64,000 nt of DNA from Tulasnella sp. 424 (GCA_019633425.1 WSUB01000002.1:620001-684000), one strand, 5' to 3'. Shown: positions 23,076 to 34,574, counted from the first letter of the stretch. Made by a program: numbers and translations. Notes: a model not told the origin generated them from the letters alone.

Positions 23076-25946
23076 TTATGAGGGACCTATGTGAGGAGGT
23101 ACCGGACTACTACTCGCACAGCCGTACGAGGTCATCAGAACCAACAGATGCAGTGTGAGAGCATAGACGATAAACGCCAGTCGCGCCCTTCGGTTGCCCA
23201 GAATTTGCCGCGTTACGACGAAGACACCACGCTCCAGTGGGTTTAAGGCTTGCACTGCTCGGGCTGCCTCCTACGTGCGTCAACTTGGTATTAGTATAGC
23301 TTCAGACCGCGGTGCCTAAACTACGTACTCTTCCTCGGAAAGCTTCGAATGGGTTCATGCTCTGCTCATACATGCTGCTATACTTGCTGATGCCATCGTT
23401 AACACCTGTCCCGATTGGCGCGGCCGACGTAGTGAGGGTGGCACTCGGGCCAGCATCGCGGTAGCTTTGCATGTAGCGAACCTTCTCATACAATTTCATG
23501 TTGTCCGCTTGAAGGGTTTTGATTTCGCTACGCAGTTCCGAAATGATCTCATATTGCTTCCGAAGCTCCTACTCGGGGTGTCAGTGAAACGGAGAGCGAC
23601 ACTAGGAGGCTTAGTTACCTCTTCGAGTTCTGCATTACGCTGTCGGAAGCGATCACGCTGGCTGGTAACGATGGGTAGAATGGATGCGTCCGCATTAGCT
23701 CCGGGTGCTGGCGAATCCCTTCGGCTGACATCCTGAGGAAACGTTTAAGAGCATTTAGCCTAGGTAGAGTCCTCGACTTCGGGCAACGAACTAACCAAGG
23801 ACTTCTGACCGAGGCCTAGGCCAGATAGGCCGTCTTGCGGAGTTGAAGCACCAGGCGTTCCTCCAAGTCCGAGTGCCCCTCCATTTAGTTGACGATCGCC
23901 AGAGCTAGCTTGAGGATTGACTTGCAACAGGTCTGCCTCCAATCTTTCGTTCAATTGACGTTGCTTGTCCAGCTCCGTCCGACAGTGATCTAACGAGTCC
24001 TTGAGCCCCTGCACGGAGGCCTCCAGTTCCGTATACATTATCTAATCCCGGAGTGTCGAATTAGGTCGATGAGGGTATCAAGACGGGAATCAAGATGGCG
24101 CACCCGGAACCTCGTCACCTCGTCCAAAAGGCGTTTATTTTTGGTCATCAACAAGCTTTCAAGGGATTGCGCCTGCTGTTTGTTGGCCTTTTCAGCATTC
24201 GGATTAGGCATCCGAACATCTGTCGCTTCATCTTCCAGATCATCGACTCCAGCAAACTCAACGAACTGAAGGCCGAGGCATATCAGCAGCTCGACTAATT
24301 TCTTACAGCGTTAGGTGCTCACCTTCATAATTTCCAGCTCTCGCTTGATTTCGTCATAATCCGAGTACTGTTTGACCTTTTGGCGGAACGACTCGATTTC
24401 GGAAGTCTATAGAACGACGATTAGAGCCATTCTCCCGGCTTTCAGTTTTGATTCTACCTTCTGAGCTAACTCCTTAGTCGCTTCGTCGGCCCTTTTCTGT
24501 GCCGCAGCTTCGATCTCGGCAGTTGCGGTCTTTTGTGCCTCCAGAGCTTGCAAGAGCTGAGCGGATTCGCGCTCGAGCTCAGAAATCTGGGTCTCAAGAG
24601 CCTTAACTCTGCACTGATATTAGTCTTATTGAACCATAGAAGAGCAGAAGAATCTTACCGGTCGGCCGCGTCGCTCCCGCTTCTAACAGCTTCAATCTCA
24701 GCACGAAGGATTTCCTACATACGTTCATTAGCACTGGATCGGAGAAAGTACCATTAGAAAAGGCTGACATTTCGGCGTTCGACGGCTGCGACACGACTGT
24801 TTGCACGCTCCAGGTCAGCAACAATCATGTCCATTTCGGCAAGTTTAGCAACGACCTCTTGATCTGAGAGACTATGTCAATGTTCGATCGATTTGGCCGT
24901 ACAGTCCTAGACTATACCTTGACGTTGAGAGTGATCGAACAGCTTCGCCTGAGTGGACTCGGTTGAGGTTTGGAGCTCTCGCAGCTGATTTTTGTGTAGC
25001 GTGACTTGGCGCTGGAGGTCGCGTTCACTGATAGGATACTTAGTACCGGCCCGAAAAAGGTAATCCAGAGGACCCACCGTTCCTCGAAGTTCAAAATGCG
25101 CTCGTCGTAGGTTGCATTCAGTTCATTCTCCTTAGCCTTGACGCGGTCCTCGATCATTGCTTCCATCTACACCAGGAGGACTCAGTGAGCGCTATCCGAT
25201 GTGACCTATTCCGTACAATACCTTCTCCTCCAAGACTTCTGCTCGAGTCTCTGCCTTCTTCTTCGCGCTCTCAAGTGAAGAGAGCTCCCCGAGTTTGCCA
25301 CGGAGCTCGACATTCTCCTCCCTCAGGCGGTTCAGTTCGGACTCGAGAACCTGGGCTTCTGCAACCTTAACCGTTTGGTCCTAGATAACGAAGAGTCATT
25401 CTGGGAAAACCGCGTCTCGCTCCTGTCAAGGAAACACGTACAACCGCAGCATCCAGCAATGGATACGGATCCGGTGCTTCCGCGAGGAGTTTGTAAACAT
25501 GAAGGAAGGCTGTTTCCGAAGCCTTGCACCTCCGCGTAAGGCTGTCTATCTCGGTTTGATAGGCTGGGATTGAAATCCGTCAGTCTTAGGGTAGGAGCTG
25601 GATTGTCGCTAAGAATACCTTTCAGGAGCGTCTTGAAAGCGCCGCCCTTCTCCTCCTCGGGGATCTTCTTGAATTCTAAAGCAGAGCAATAAGGTACCAC
25701 TAAGAATCGTATAACCAATTGACGTTACCTTTAGTCTTGTCAGCAAGAGCTTTTCTCCCTATGACACTCTCTTTCTGGTTCTCAACAAGCTCAAGACCCT
25801 GCTGGTCAAGAGTTTTCTGCAGCTCCGCAAGGTTTATGTCTGAGTATACCAAGATATTTAGCTACCAGTTGCGCATACACGGCGAAGGGATACTGACCTT
25901 TCCATGCTGCCAGAGCATCGGAGAAGTTATGTGCGGGAGACGCCAT
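23076..25946 (-). CDS. COY1: Golgi coiled-coil protein, CASP/Coy1 family
   Basis: Golgi membrane tether of the CASP family. Start at ATG 25946 (MASPAHNFSDALAAWK, the usual N-terminus). The body is long coiled coil in many exons (for example MEAMIEDRVKAKENELNATY, LEASVQGLKDSLDHCRTELD). The C-terminus carries the family signature: NPFEAFRGR, then ALNPLERGVFVVTRQILGN, then one transmembrane helix ARLAFIVYALTLHLLVLMTS followed by about 18 residues; the TAA is at 23076-23078. It should be tail-anchored with the coils in the cytosol. About a dozen introns. It shares a 93-bp promoter with TFB4. Confidence 0.88.
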
Positions 25947-26039
25947 TAGCCGTGCAATCCGGGCAGTAGTCGGTCAGAAATGGAATGCCGCGTCACCCAT
26001 GAAAACACGAGCAAGCACGAAGGCTCCGGGGATTTTCGA
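25947..26039. promoter_or_regulatory. Very short divergent promoter, COY1/TFB4
   Basis: Only 93 bp separate the two start codons (33 bp if TFB4 starts at its earlier ATG, 25980). Both genes must share control elements within this interval or in each other's 5' exons. No TATA box is visible. Confidence 0.6.
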
Positions 26040-27319
26040 ATGGACGCTTCCACCACCACCGCAGCTCGAGAAGATCCTCCAGCTCATCTAACCCTTATAG
26101 TGGACTTGAATCCTCTGCAATGGCATCTTTCATCTCAAGCTTCCAATGACATTCCACTTTCGCTCTCACAGTTTCTCGCTCAGCTTATGATCTTCATAAA
26201 TGCCCACCTTGCATCACGCGACGACAATACCCTGGCAGTTATCGGGGCACTTCCTGGCTATAGTGTAATGCTATACAGTACCGATGACAGTCCGTCGGAG
26301 GCCGAGGTACCAGAGCGTAATCAAGCAAACTCCTTTCAACCTTTTCGAATGGTTGATGGCCGCATTGCCTCAAGGATTCAAGAAGAGATGGAAAAATCAG
26401 CAGAGCTGGATGCAAAAGATGACAGAGGCCTGGTTGGTGCTATAACGAAAGGTCTTTGCCGTCAGTCTTGTTTTCTGCTTGGTCAGCCACACCACCTCAC
26501 GTTCAGCCCGCAGACATCAACCGAATAAACCTTCTGTCTGTTGCCATTACAAACAACCCTGAATCAACGTCAACTGCAGCCCCTCCATCCTCTCAAAGTC
26601 CTCGGATGCTTATCCTTTCCGTCTCCCCTGATGCTTCAACGTCTTACATTCCACTAATGAACTCCATCTTCGCTGCTCAAAAGTTGGTGCGTTGGGCTCT
26701 GTTCTATACTGCGTTGCTTTTTCTGACATCTTGGCTTATAGAAAGTCAAAATTGACGTGTGCAAGGTTTTTGGGACCGACACTGTGTTCTTTCAGCAAGC
26801 TGCTTATCTCACGGGCGGCTCGTACCTGGTGCTTGAAAGACGTGATGCTTTGCTGCAATATTTATCGGTGAGTTATGGAGCGGCCCCAACAGAACATAAC
26901 TTGAGCATTTCGGTCTTGGCTAGATGTGCTTCCTCCCGCCTGTCAGCTTGAGAAAGACGCTGGCGACACCGTCTCAAGACAAAGTCGATTTCCGCGCAGC
27001 TTGCTTCTGTCATAAAAAGGTGGTGGATGTGGGTTGTGTTTGTTCAGTCTGCCTGTCAAGTGAGTCGCTTTCCTAAACGTTTGGCGGTTGCGCTGACCCA
27101 TTTCCGTAAGTTTTCTGTTATCCTATCACAAGGACGTCATGCTCGACCTGCGGGTAGGATACTCCCCGCCATCGTCAATCGCCTTGAGCCCAGACTTATG
27201 CTACCATCATTAGGACCCGCTTCCCACTTCAAACGTTAAAGAGACTCGGCTACATTCGTCAACCAGCTGCACAAGCCAATGGCCGACCAAAGGCAAATGG
27301 TGCGGCGAACGGAAAATAA
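26040..27319 (+). CDS. TFB4: TFIIH core subunit Tfb4/p34
   Basis: Nuclear TFIIH subunit acting with p44 in transcription and excision repair. Likely start ATG 26040 (MDASTTTAAREDPPAHLTLI); an in-frame ATG at 25980 adds 20 residues. The vWA-like domain begins LTLIVDLNPLQWHL and runs through HINRINLLSVAITN, RMLILSVSPDAS and VCKVFGTDTVFFQQAAYLTG. The C-terminal C4 zinc finger is CFCHKKVVDVGCVCSVCLS, then an exon giving IFC...CSTCG, then TRFPLQTLKRLGYIRQP. It ends ANGAANGK with TAA 27317. The last exons, their introns and about 100 bp beyond the stop are duplicated at 33126-33611. Confidence 0.9.
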
Positions 27320-27419
27320 ATATGGCGCCCTTTCTGGCACCACACTTCTCCGGACAACATGACCTAAGACGAATCCTATAACCCGAGTCATAGCCATAAT
27401 ATCAATTATATTAATCACA
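26932..27419. repeat. Direct repeat copy A (TFB4 3' end), parental copy
   Basis: About 488 bp covering the last coding exons, two introns and the 3' flank of TFB4, to tattaatcaca. It is repeated in the same orientation at 33126-33611 with only scattered substitutions. Copy A lies in the complete gene, so it is the likely source. Confidence 0.9.
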
Positions 27420-29058
27420 GGGCTTCTATCAGGGTGCCAAATTGCCAGCTGTCCTCCCGTTTTCCTTCGACGCCCTCAAAGGCCCCTCGAGCCTTCTTTC
27501 CATTCTGAGCTCATCGGCCTGCTTCCGCGCCAGATCAACCCACTCATACACTCCTCCACGATCCTTAGTCCTGAACCGAATTCGAAACGATGGTCCTTTT
27601 CCTGCTACACCATCAGCGAAGGAACCTGACCTCCACTCAAAAATCGGCGTCGCACTTGGGATATCTTGCCAGTCAAACCATTGACGCTCTCCTTCCGGGT
27701 AGACGAAATTATAGGCTATGCGGTTTCGGAGCGTGTTGAGGAAGTGCTGCGAACTGAACCCCAGCAGGTTCCACTCGAACGTGGTCGTGGCACCACTGCT
27801 CTGGATCTTCGAGCTCTTCAGCTGATCTAGATAACTGGGTGCTTGAAGTCGGGTGAATAATTGTCCGAACTCGGCCGAGGTGTCGAGCGTCGAAAGGGGG
27901 AACGAGTCCAATCCCCCACCTTTCCATGGCGGTGACGGTCGTACACGGAACCTGATTCCGGCATCTGGCTCTTCCCGTATTATTGGAGATGACGACCTAC
28001 CAGCGTCCGGCCGTCTAATGTATAGACACGATATCGATCCGGATTATATATCGCATATCTTAAGGCGCCCGGAGACGCCTATGGAACGCCCCCATCGCTT
28101 TAGCCTCGTGCTATCGGACGTAACAGAGCCCTCTCAGCCCTTAAGGTCGCTGTGGATTACAAGCACCTGTGGCAAACGTTGGATTTGGATAGGACGGACG
28201 AAGGAAGGCGTTCTCCAGCTCGCTACGCTCTTGCTTACAGAGATGCCAGAGCACCCTGGAACTGGAATCGAGCACATACGTATTCTGGATGTCCCGTTAG
28301 ATCTATCTCGGTGGCTGAGCTGGACTTTTGGGACGAAACAGCTACGCTGGTACTGCTCACGAAGGAGGACTCCGCCAGGAGCGGTCACAAAATCCATCTC
28401 CTAAGATTCTGACCGATTTCTGACACTTATGGATTAAAATGGGGCTCATTAGGATCTTAACGGAGGCTACCGGATATTTTGGTCCCTGTAATTTATCACT
28501 ACGTAACTTCTGCAGCATGTTATAGTCAACTCTTGTGGATAAACCGTAATCGTGTTGCATTTTGTTCCAATGCCTCGTGGCATAGCGTCACTGCAATGGA
28601 TACAACAAGCGTCCCGGCCCAGAGAAAAAATTCCTGGTGGCCGACGACGGACGACAGCGGACAGCCTTTTTGGCTACAGAACGCTTTTGAACCACCGATG
28701 CAACAGCTCTGGTGAATTCCCCGCATACTAAGCTGCGTATACAGCTTTATTTATTGATCAGAAAGTCAGAATACAATACTCAGCGATGCAGTAATCGACT
28801 GAGGTATCCGTATATGCGGAGTTCTACAATATAAGAGGGAAGTGCGAGTCCAAACGGATGGAGGAATTCGACCAACAGAATGGAGACGCAGCAACATACG
28901 GACGAGTTGAGAGAGAAAAAAATGAAAGGAAATAAACAATAAAGACGCCATGCCACGCCAGTCACGGCATCGTTCGACTTGGCTTGAACGCTGACACACA
29001 ACTGTCCAGCGGCGGTGTAAATGCTTTCGCATAAACCAGCTGCATCGCTTCGCTTCCA
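27320..29058. other. Intergenic with F-box fragment
   Basis: The first 100 bp are TFB4 3' flank, then the F-box-gene fragment (27429-27909). From 27910 to 29058 I see no gene. A plus-strand frame at 27853-28404 overlaps the fragment antisense and has no recognisable content. Confidence 0.5.
27429..27909 (-). pseudogene. Truncated 3' fragment of the F-box/LRR gene
   Basis: The translation matches the last roughly 165 residues of the gene at 29059-31857 (shared blocks: EFGQLFTRL, FEWNLLGFS, FVYPEGERQWFDWQD, FEWRSGSFADGVAG). The match starts at ESF/DSF and runs to the stop; the F-box and the rest are absent. A short in-frame deletion removes about eight residues after FTRLQAPS. The frame is still open, so truncation is recent or the piece is tolerated. 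It abuts the duplicated TFB4 3' flank, which ties it to the same rearrangement. Confidence 0.75.
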
Positions 29059-31857
29059 TCAGGGTGCCAAATCGCCAGCTGTCCTCCCGGTTTCCTTCGA
29101 CACCATCAAAGGTCCCTCGAGCCTTCTTCCCATTCTGAGCTCATCCGCCTGCTTCTGCACCAGATCAACCCACTCATACACTCCTTCACGATCCTTAGTC
29201 CTGATCCGAATTCGAAACGACGGTCCTCGTCCTGCTACACCATCAGCGAAGGAACCTGACCTCCACTCAAAAATCGGCGTCGCGCTTGGCATATCTTGCC
29301 AGTCAAACCACTGACGCTCTCCTTCCGGGTAGACGAAATTGGAGGCTAGACGCTTTCGGAGCGTGTTGAGGAAGTGCTGCCAACTGAACCCCAGCAGGTT
29401 CCACTCGAACGTGGCCGTGCCAGCACCACTGCTCCGGATCTTCGACCTCCTCAGCTGATCTAGATCGAATGCGATGTCGTATTCCGTGCAATTGGGTGCA
29501 TCGAGTCGAGTGAAAAGTTGTCCGAACTCGGCCGGGGTGTCGAGCGTCGAGAAGGAGAACGACTCCAATCTCGGCAAGTTGAAGACCTCGATGTCCTGCT
29601 TCAATCTTTCTTCTCCGATGGCGAACTTGATGTTGACAAGCTTGAGGTCTCGAATGGTGTGATTTCTGGCAAGGACGCCGATCAGGTGAATGGTGTTGAC
29701 CCACGATGGGTTGACGACGTGCAAGCGTTCCAGCTGGCGGGCGAACGTGTAGTCCCCAAGATCGGGTGTCATCCCGTGGACGCACAGGACACGCAGGTTG
29801 GGTGCGGCACTCTTGAAGTCCAACGGGCTCCAGGTCGAGAGCGGCATGTTGTTCCTGGTCCCGACGTAGACTTCTTTGAGGCCGGGGGCGGGCCTGGCGG
29901 GGACGTCGAACAAAGCGCGGACAATATGATTCCCTTTGCCGGCGGGGAAGTCCATCACGACGAGAGAGCTCCATCTCTGGCGGTTACGTTCAACCCTATT
30001 GATGAACTTGCTGAATCCGCGAAGCTCCCCGTCCGTTGGTTCCAACCCCGCGGTGCTCGCGAAGAGTACAATCTCGACCCCCTCGTTCTTCGACCGGGCT
30101 AGGTACGTATCCACGACGTCGAGTGGTATGACGTTCGCCACGTGCGCCCAAAGTTTGGGAAGTTCTTCGATCGTGCGTTTCCATCTTTTGCAGACCTTCG
30201 TCAGGGCGTAGATCTGCGTGTAATACGATTTGATCGGACGAGGAGTGTATCCTGGTTCGATTTCGTGGGTGCAAGGTATAATGGGAAGAGCGAGTTGCAT
30301 TATATTCTTCTGGGCTTCTGGTGGAAGGTCGTTGAAGGATTTGGGCGGACGAACTCGTCGTGATGGTCCATGTTTAAGATTGACCAAGCTGGACAAGTAC
30401 CGGTAGATGGAGTCGGATCCTGGCAGAATTGAGCTCGCTGGAGACGAAGTTGGCTTCTCCTTGGGGGTGTCCAATTTGGTTCGTTTGGCTAGGGACCGAA
30501 TAGCCATTAGTGTCAACCATTCCGAAACGAGCCACATGAATAGTTCAGATATACCTGGAGGGCAGTTTCCCGTCGACGTGGAAGATGTTGTATCTACATC
30601 TCCTGAAGGGCGAGAAAGTGGATTCTGGGGAGCTGAGGTCGACTCTGGCGGGACGGAAGCGCAAGCAAGTTAGCGGACCAGGTTAGCGAGCCTGGACACA
30701 CACGATATCCGACCTTGCTGTAGAGAAGTCGGCAAATCGAGGCCTGTTGCTGCGGGTGAAGTCGTCAATTTGAAGATATTCTTGTCGACTACCGCGGGAG
30801 AAGCTGTGGACAACCCCGTCGTAATAGGTGGCGTATGAGGCAAGCACTCGCGAGGAGGAACTTCAGCGGGCTGGGTCGCAGAATCGTCCACAAAGCTCGA
30901 TCTTGCACTATAGAAGACGTCTGATTCCGAAGAGCTTGAAGGTGTCGGTGAAGATGGCGTGTCTTCAGCATCAGCACCACTATCGACTTCAGGCAATCTG
31001 GCTTGAGTCCAGACCCGAACCCGCGTTAGGAACTAAATAGCAAACCAAGAAAGCACGCCCGAATCACCTGATGTACCCTTCTCGACTGAGCGCGAGTAGA
31101 TTCCGATGCTAGCCTCCTCAAGCTCAGGTGGGCTGGCACGCCGAGAACTTTGAGCCCGGATCGAGGAAGTTGTCGCCGCTGAAAGAAAACGTAAGAGATG
31201 TGAGTCGATGGCGTCGCTGCTATTAGTAGCGTATTGGGTCTAACATTCCGAAAGATTTTGAGTGCCGGCGTTTGGCAGCTTGCGGGGGGTCGCCGGCCCA
31301 GCGGTAGCCTTGTTTGGAGTATTCGCAGACGCTGGTGTAAGGCGGAAGACTGAGGGAAAAGGCAGTATCATGTTGATTAAAACCTAGAAAGCGTGACAGC
31401 TAGTATATCTGGATGCTTACTCCCTAGGCTAGACTCGAATTCCTGGGCGAGGAACTTTCGCAGTCCTGCCACCACGGGCTTGGTGTCATCGCGGGTCGGA
31501 TCGACTCTGTAGATTGTGAAGTCGTCGAGACCAATCTCTCCCTGGGCCAGTCCTGTAGCGGCCTGGTCGCTGGAGGTGCAGACCCAATAGGACGCTGAAT
31601 TCGGATCGCGTGTAACCATGCCGTCTCTTCAATTCAGCGAGATACGACCAAGTCAGCCCCCGCGCGAAAGACGTCTTGATGCAGAAGGACAGGGCGTACT
31701 TATCAACTTCACGCACGGCAGTTTCTATCTCGACCTTCGCTCGTCGTACGTTTGCATGTTTGGGAACGAGTATGAAACTTCTTGCCAAGCCATCTTCGAT
31801 TCGACGGTGGGCAGCGCGTCCACGACGGGAGCTGTGGCTACTTGACTCGCTGGACAT
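29059..31857 (-). CDS. F-box-type protein with N-terminal extension
   Basis: Likely substrate-recognition subunit of an SCF-type ubiquitin ligase. The C-terminal exon holds an F-box-like start (SFNDLPPEAQKNIMQLALPI, then YALTKVCKRWKRTIEELPKL) and leucine-rich repeats (LKEVYVGTR, LRVLCVHGM, LERLHVVNP, IRDLKLVNI). Upstream, ATG 31857 (MSSESSSHSSRRGRAAHRR) opens a chain of five exons whose phases all join: REVDKDGMVTRDPNSASYW, an acidic Ser-rich exon (DSGADAEDTPSSPTPSSS), and a basic PAKRTKLDTPKEKP that splices in frame onto the F-box exon through a 66-bp intron. I therefore read one gene. If that intron is not used, the F-box gene starts at ATG 30507 and a separate unknown gene precedes it. Confidence 0.6.
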
Positions 31858-32097
31858 ATTAAATGGTCTAGCTAGTCTCCAAAGTTACTGCAGACGACGT
31901 AGGATCTGAGGGAGGGAGGAGGGGAACACGAAGAGGAATGGATCCTTGGCTGACCATAGTTGGACAGGGGCAGCTTACATAACGGACCAGGTTGAGATCG
32001 ACCAATCACGAACCATTGAAGCTACGCCCTTCAACGTTCCAAACCCAACCACAAGCCCCAACCGGCAGCGTTAATTCGTATTACGGTGAATCATATC

Positions 32098-32231
32098 CGA
32101 TTGTTAGCCCGCTGTGTTCCGTGATCGCCATAAATCCAAAAAAAGCGCTGCAACGTTCCGGTGCAAATGCCGTAGCCAAAGCATTCAACCACTCTGATCC
32201 GATCGTTCGCCTGCGGTGTTCCGTGATCGCC
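32098..32231. repeat. Imperfect 33-bp direct repeat pair
   Basis: ccgattgttagcccgctgtg at 32098 and ccgatcgttcgcctgcggtg at 32199 are each followed by the identical ttccgtgatcgcc. Spacing is 101 bp. Function unknown. Confidence 0.6.
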
Positions 32232-32727
32232 GGATCCGAATCCGTACGACGACCGGAACCAACCCAAGTACAAATACCCGCTTCGCGCGTAAGGTAAAAG
32301 CCATGGCGCTGTCGTTCTCGTCTCTTCTTCTTCCTCTTCCATCACCACTCCTCAACGTCCTACCAGGGAAGGTTCTTCCCTTGGCACCATTGTCATGGTG
32401 CAGCGATGTGGCGCGGGTTTCTTGGTAGGTCTTAATAACCCGGGCACCAAAGGCTTGTTCGCTGATCATCCGTTTAGCTCGTTGACGTGCCACGTCCCGG
32501 ATCCAACGACGCTCCCTCCGAGTCTGATACGTGTGTGGGGCTCTGCATATCACTCTTGAAGCTACATTAAGCAGTTGTTGGACCGGGCTTGACCTGGGTA
32601 CCCCTCCTTCTCTAAAGTCACCTCGCGAGTTAGGCCTCCTGGCTCGCGTTCGCTGCCGGGATTTGACGAAGCTGTCGCTTTGTCATGCACGTGTCCCGAC
32701 GCTCGAATCATGCTCGAGTTTTTCCTC

Positions 32728-32790
32728 AGTGTCAAGACACAGCGAAGGAAAGGAGAAAGCTTCTCCTTTCCTTCCCTGCGTCTTGACACT
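32728..32790. repeat. 63-bp near-perfect palindrome with a third arm copy nearby
   Basis: The left arm starts agtgtcaagacacagcgaag (32728) and the right arm ends ccctgcgtcttgacact (32790). The arms are about 31 bp with roughly two mismatches and meet at aagctt with no spacer. A further partial copy of the right arm, cgttgcgtcttgacgctg, lies at 32819-32836. Such a structure can form a hairpin or cruciform and could be a remnant of a small inverted-repeat element. Confidence 0.8.
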
Positions 32791-33125
32791 GTTTTCTTAT
32801 TATTATTTTTCCTTTTCTTCGTTGCGTCTTGACGCTGTTTTTTTGGGGCTCCAAGTCGTTCTGCGGGCCTCCTCGTGGCGAGCCCTGGTAACACTCTTTC
32901 CCGTCCCAGAACGGGAAAGGTGGCTAGACCGCAGGCGCATCTTTAATTTACGCTTGAGATTAATACATCTTTGCCACTCTGTTCGACCGGAGGCCCCACG
33001 AATTATGCTGTATGGCCCTAGGCTCCATTTTTGGGTTCCCCTTGTGTTTCGACAACTTGAGATGTGACTTTCACACAGGTAACGCAAGGGCTACGAGTAA
33101 ATAATGGGACTGGAAGAGCGCTTGC

Positions 33126-33515
33126 CCTCCCGCCTGTCAGCTTGAGAAAGACGCTGGCGGCACCGTCTCAAGACAAAGGCGATTTCCGCGCAGCTTGCTT
33201 CTGTCATAAAAAGGTGGTGGATGTGGGTTGTGTTTGTTCAGTCTGCCTGTCAAGTGAGTCGCTTTCCTAAACGTTTGGCGGTTGCGCTGACCCATCTCCG
33301 TAAGGTTTCTGTTATCATATCCCGAGGACGTCATGCTCGACCTGCGGGTAGGATACTCCCGCTATCGTCAATCACCTTGAGCCCAGAATTATGCTACTAT
33401 CATTAGGACCCGCTTCCCACTTCAAACGTTAAAGAGACTCGGTTACATTCGTCAACCAGCCGCACAAGCCAATGGCCGACCAAAGGCAAATGTTGCGGCG
33501 AACGGAAAATAATAT
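33126..33515 (+). pseudogene. TFB4 3'-end fragment (duplicate)
   Basis: Starts abruptly inside the coding sequence (at PPVSLRKTLA) and continues through the zinc-finger exons, both introns and the TAA (near 33513). The vWA-like domain is missing. The zinc-finger cysteines, splice sites and frame are still intact, with a few substitutions (for example GDFRAACF for VDFRAACF). Without an upstream start it should not give TFIIH subunit. Confidence 0.85.
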
Positions 33516-33611
33516 GGCGCCCTTTCTAGCACCACACTTCTCCTGACAGCATGACCTAAGACGAATCCTATAATCTGAGTCATAGCCATGATGTCAATTA
33601 TATTAATCACA
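33126..33611. repeat. Direct repeat copy B (TFB4 3' end)
   Basis: Same orientation as copy A. It ends at tattaatcaca, immediately before the MTQ1 stop codon at 33607, so the two overlap by a few bases. Confidence 0.9.
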
Positions 33612-34574
33612 AGAATGCCACTACGGCCCTTTCCTTATCCCACTGATCCTTCCATGCCTCTACCCGCCGAACCCGACCACCCAGAGCACTCGAAATGATG
33701 CCTTGTACAGCCGCGCTTTGCCCTAATCCGTGCTCCACAGCAATTATACCGTGTTCTTTAATAAGGCGTCCCTTCCCGATCAATTCCACAATGCGGTGAT
33801 AGAAAGACAACCCATCTGCATGCTGACTCTCCTCCCGGTCACCCAGCAAAGCTAGCCGGTCCTCATATCGCTTAACAGACGGTGGCAGCATGTCGTACTC
33901 TTTCTGAGGTATATAGGGCGGGTTGGAAGTTATCACGTCGAATCCGTCTCGTGAGGTTGCCGTCGAAAACAGCGTCTGGACGAACGCATCGTCGAATAAA
34001 TCTCCTTTGAGAATCTGGATCCGATCCAAAAGTCCGGCGTCGGCCACGTTCTCCGTGGCAAGGTCAACTGCTGACCGCGAAATGTCGACTCCCAGTGCAG
34101 TAATCGGGCCTCGCGAGGTATGGGAGAGGAGCATAGGTATGCAGCCCGTTCCTGTGCAAATATCCAAAACTGAAATAGGACGGCTGGACTTGGATCGAAC
34201 GGATGAAATTGTTTCGCCCAAGCGTGTCACCCAGTCTTCAGTCTCGGGTCGGGGTATAAGAGTCGGTGGGCGGCATTTAATGGACAGTGGCCCAAATGGT
34301 TGGTTGCCTAATCATAATGTCCGAGTGTCAGAGGTCGGATATTACGGGAGAATAATACAAGACTCTCGCCTAGGACGTATGCTAACGGGGTTCCAGCAGC
34401 TCGTTGCCTGACATAAGTCTCGAGAGTCTGATCAAAATCTACCCCCGAGATTTTTGGCCGACCCTCATAGATGGCTTCTTTCATCCAACGTAGCTCTCGA
34501 CTAGCTGCTTCTGATCCTATTGACGAGTTCAGAATCCGATAGAGGAGGTCGGTTGATTTGCCAAGTCGTGGCAT
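33607..34574 (-). CDS. MTQ1: Peptide-release-factor glutamine N5-methyltransferase (HemK/PrmC type)
   Basis: Methylates the Gln of the GGQ motif in mitochondrial release factor. Start ATG 34574 (MPRLGKSTDLLYRILNSSIG). The N-terminal helical part ends GTPLAYVLG; one intron of about 74 bp follows, then NQPFGPLSIKC and TLIPRPETEDWV, the conserved entry to the methyltransferase fold. The SAM-binding segment is VLDICTGTGCIPMLL, the acidic strand end is GVDIS, and the catalytic NPPY lies in DVITSNPPYIP. It ends WDKERAVVAFL. With mitochondrial Mtq1 as closest known fungal relative, I favour mitochondria, although the presequence is weak. It stops right at the edge of the duplicated TFB4 piece. Confidence 0.9.

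Larger units (their letters stand above)
31858..33125. other. Intergenic with palindrome and short direct repeats
   Basis: No convincing gene. It contains a 33-bp imperfect direct repeat (32098 and 32199) and the palindrome at 32728-32790. The plus-strand frame at 32531-33067 runs straight through the palindrome and looks non-coding. Confidence 0.5.

Noticed and set aside
27853..28404. Plus-strand 183-codon frame
   Set aside because: It overlaps the F-box fragment antisense, has no domain or leader signals, and its N-part is the mirror of F-box coding sequence.
32531..33067. 178-codon plus-strand frame
   Set aside because: It reads through the palindrome and simple tracts and resembles no protein family.
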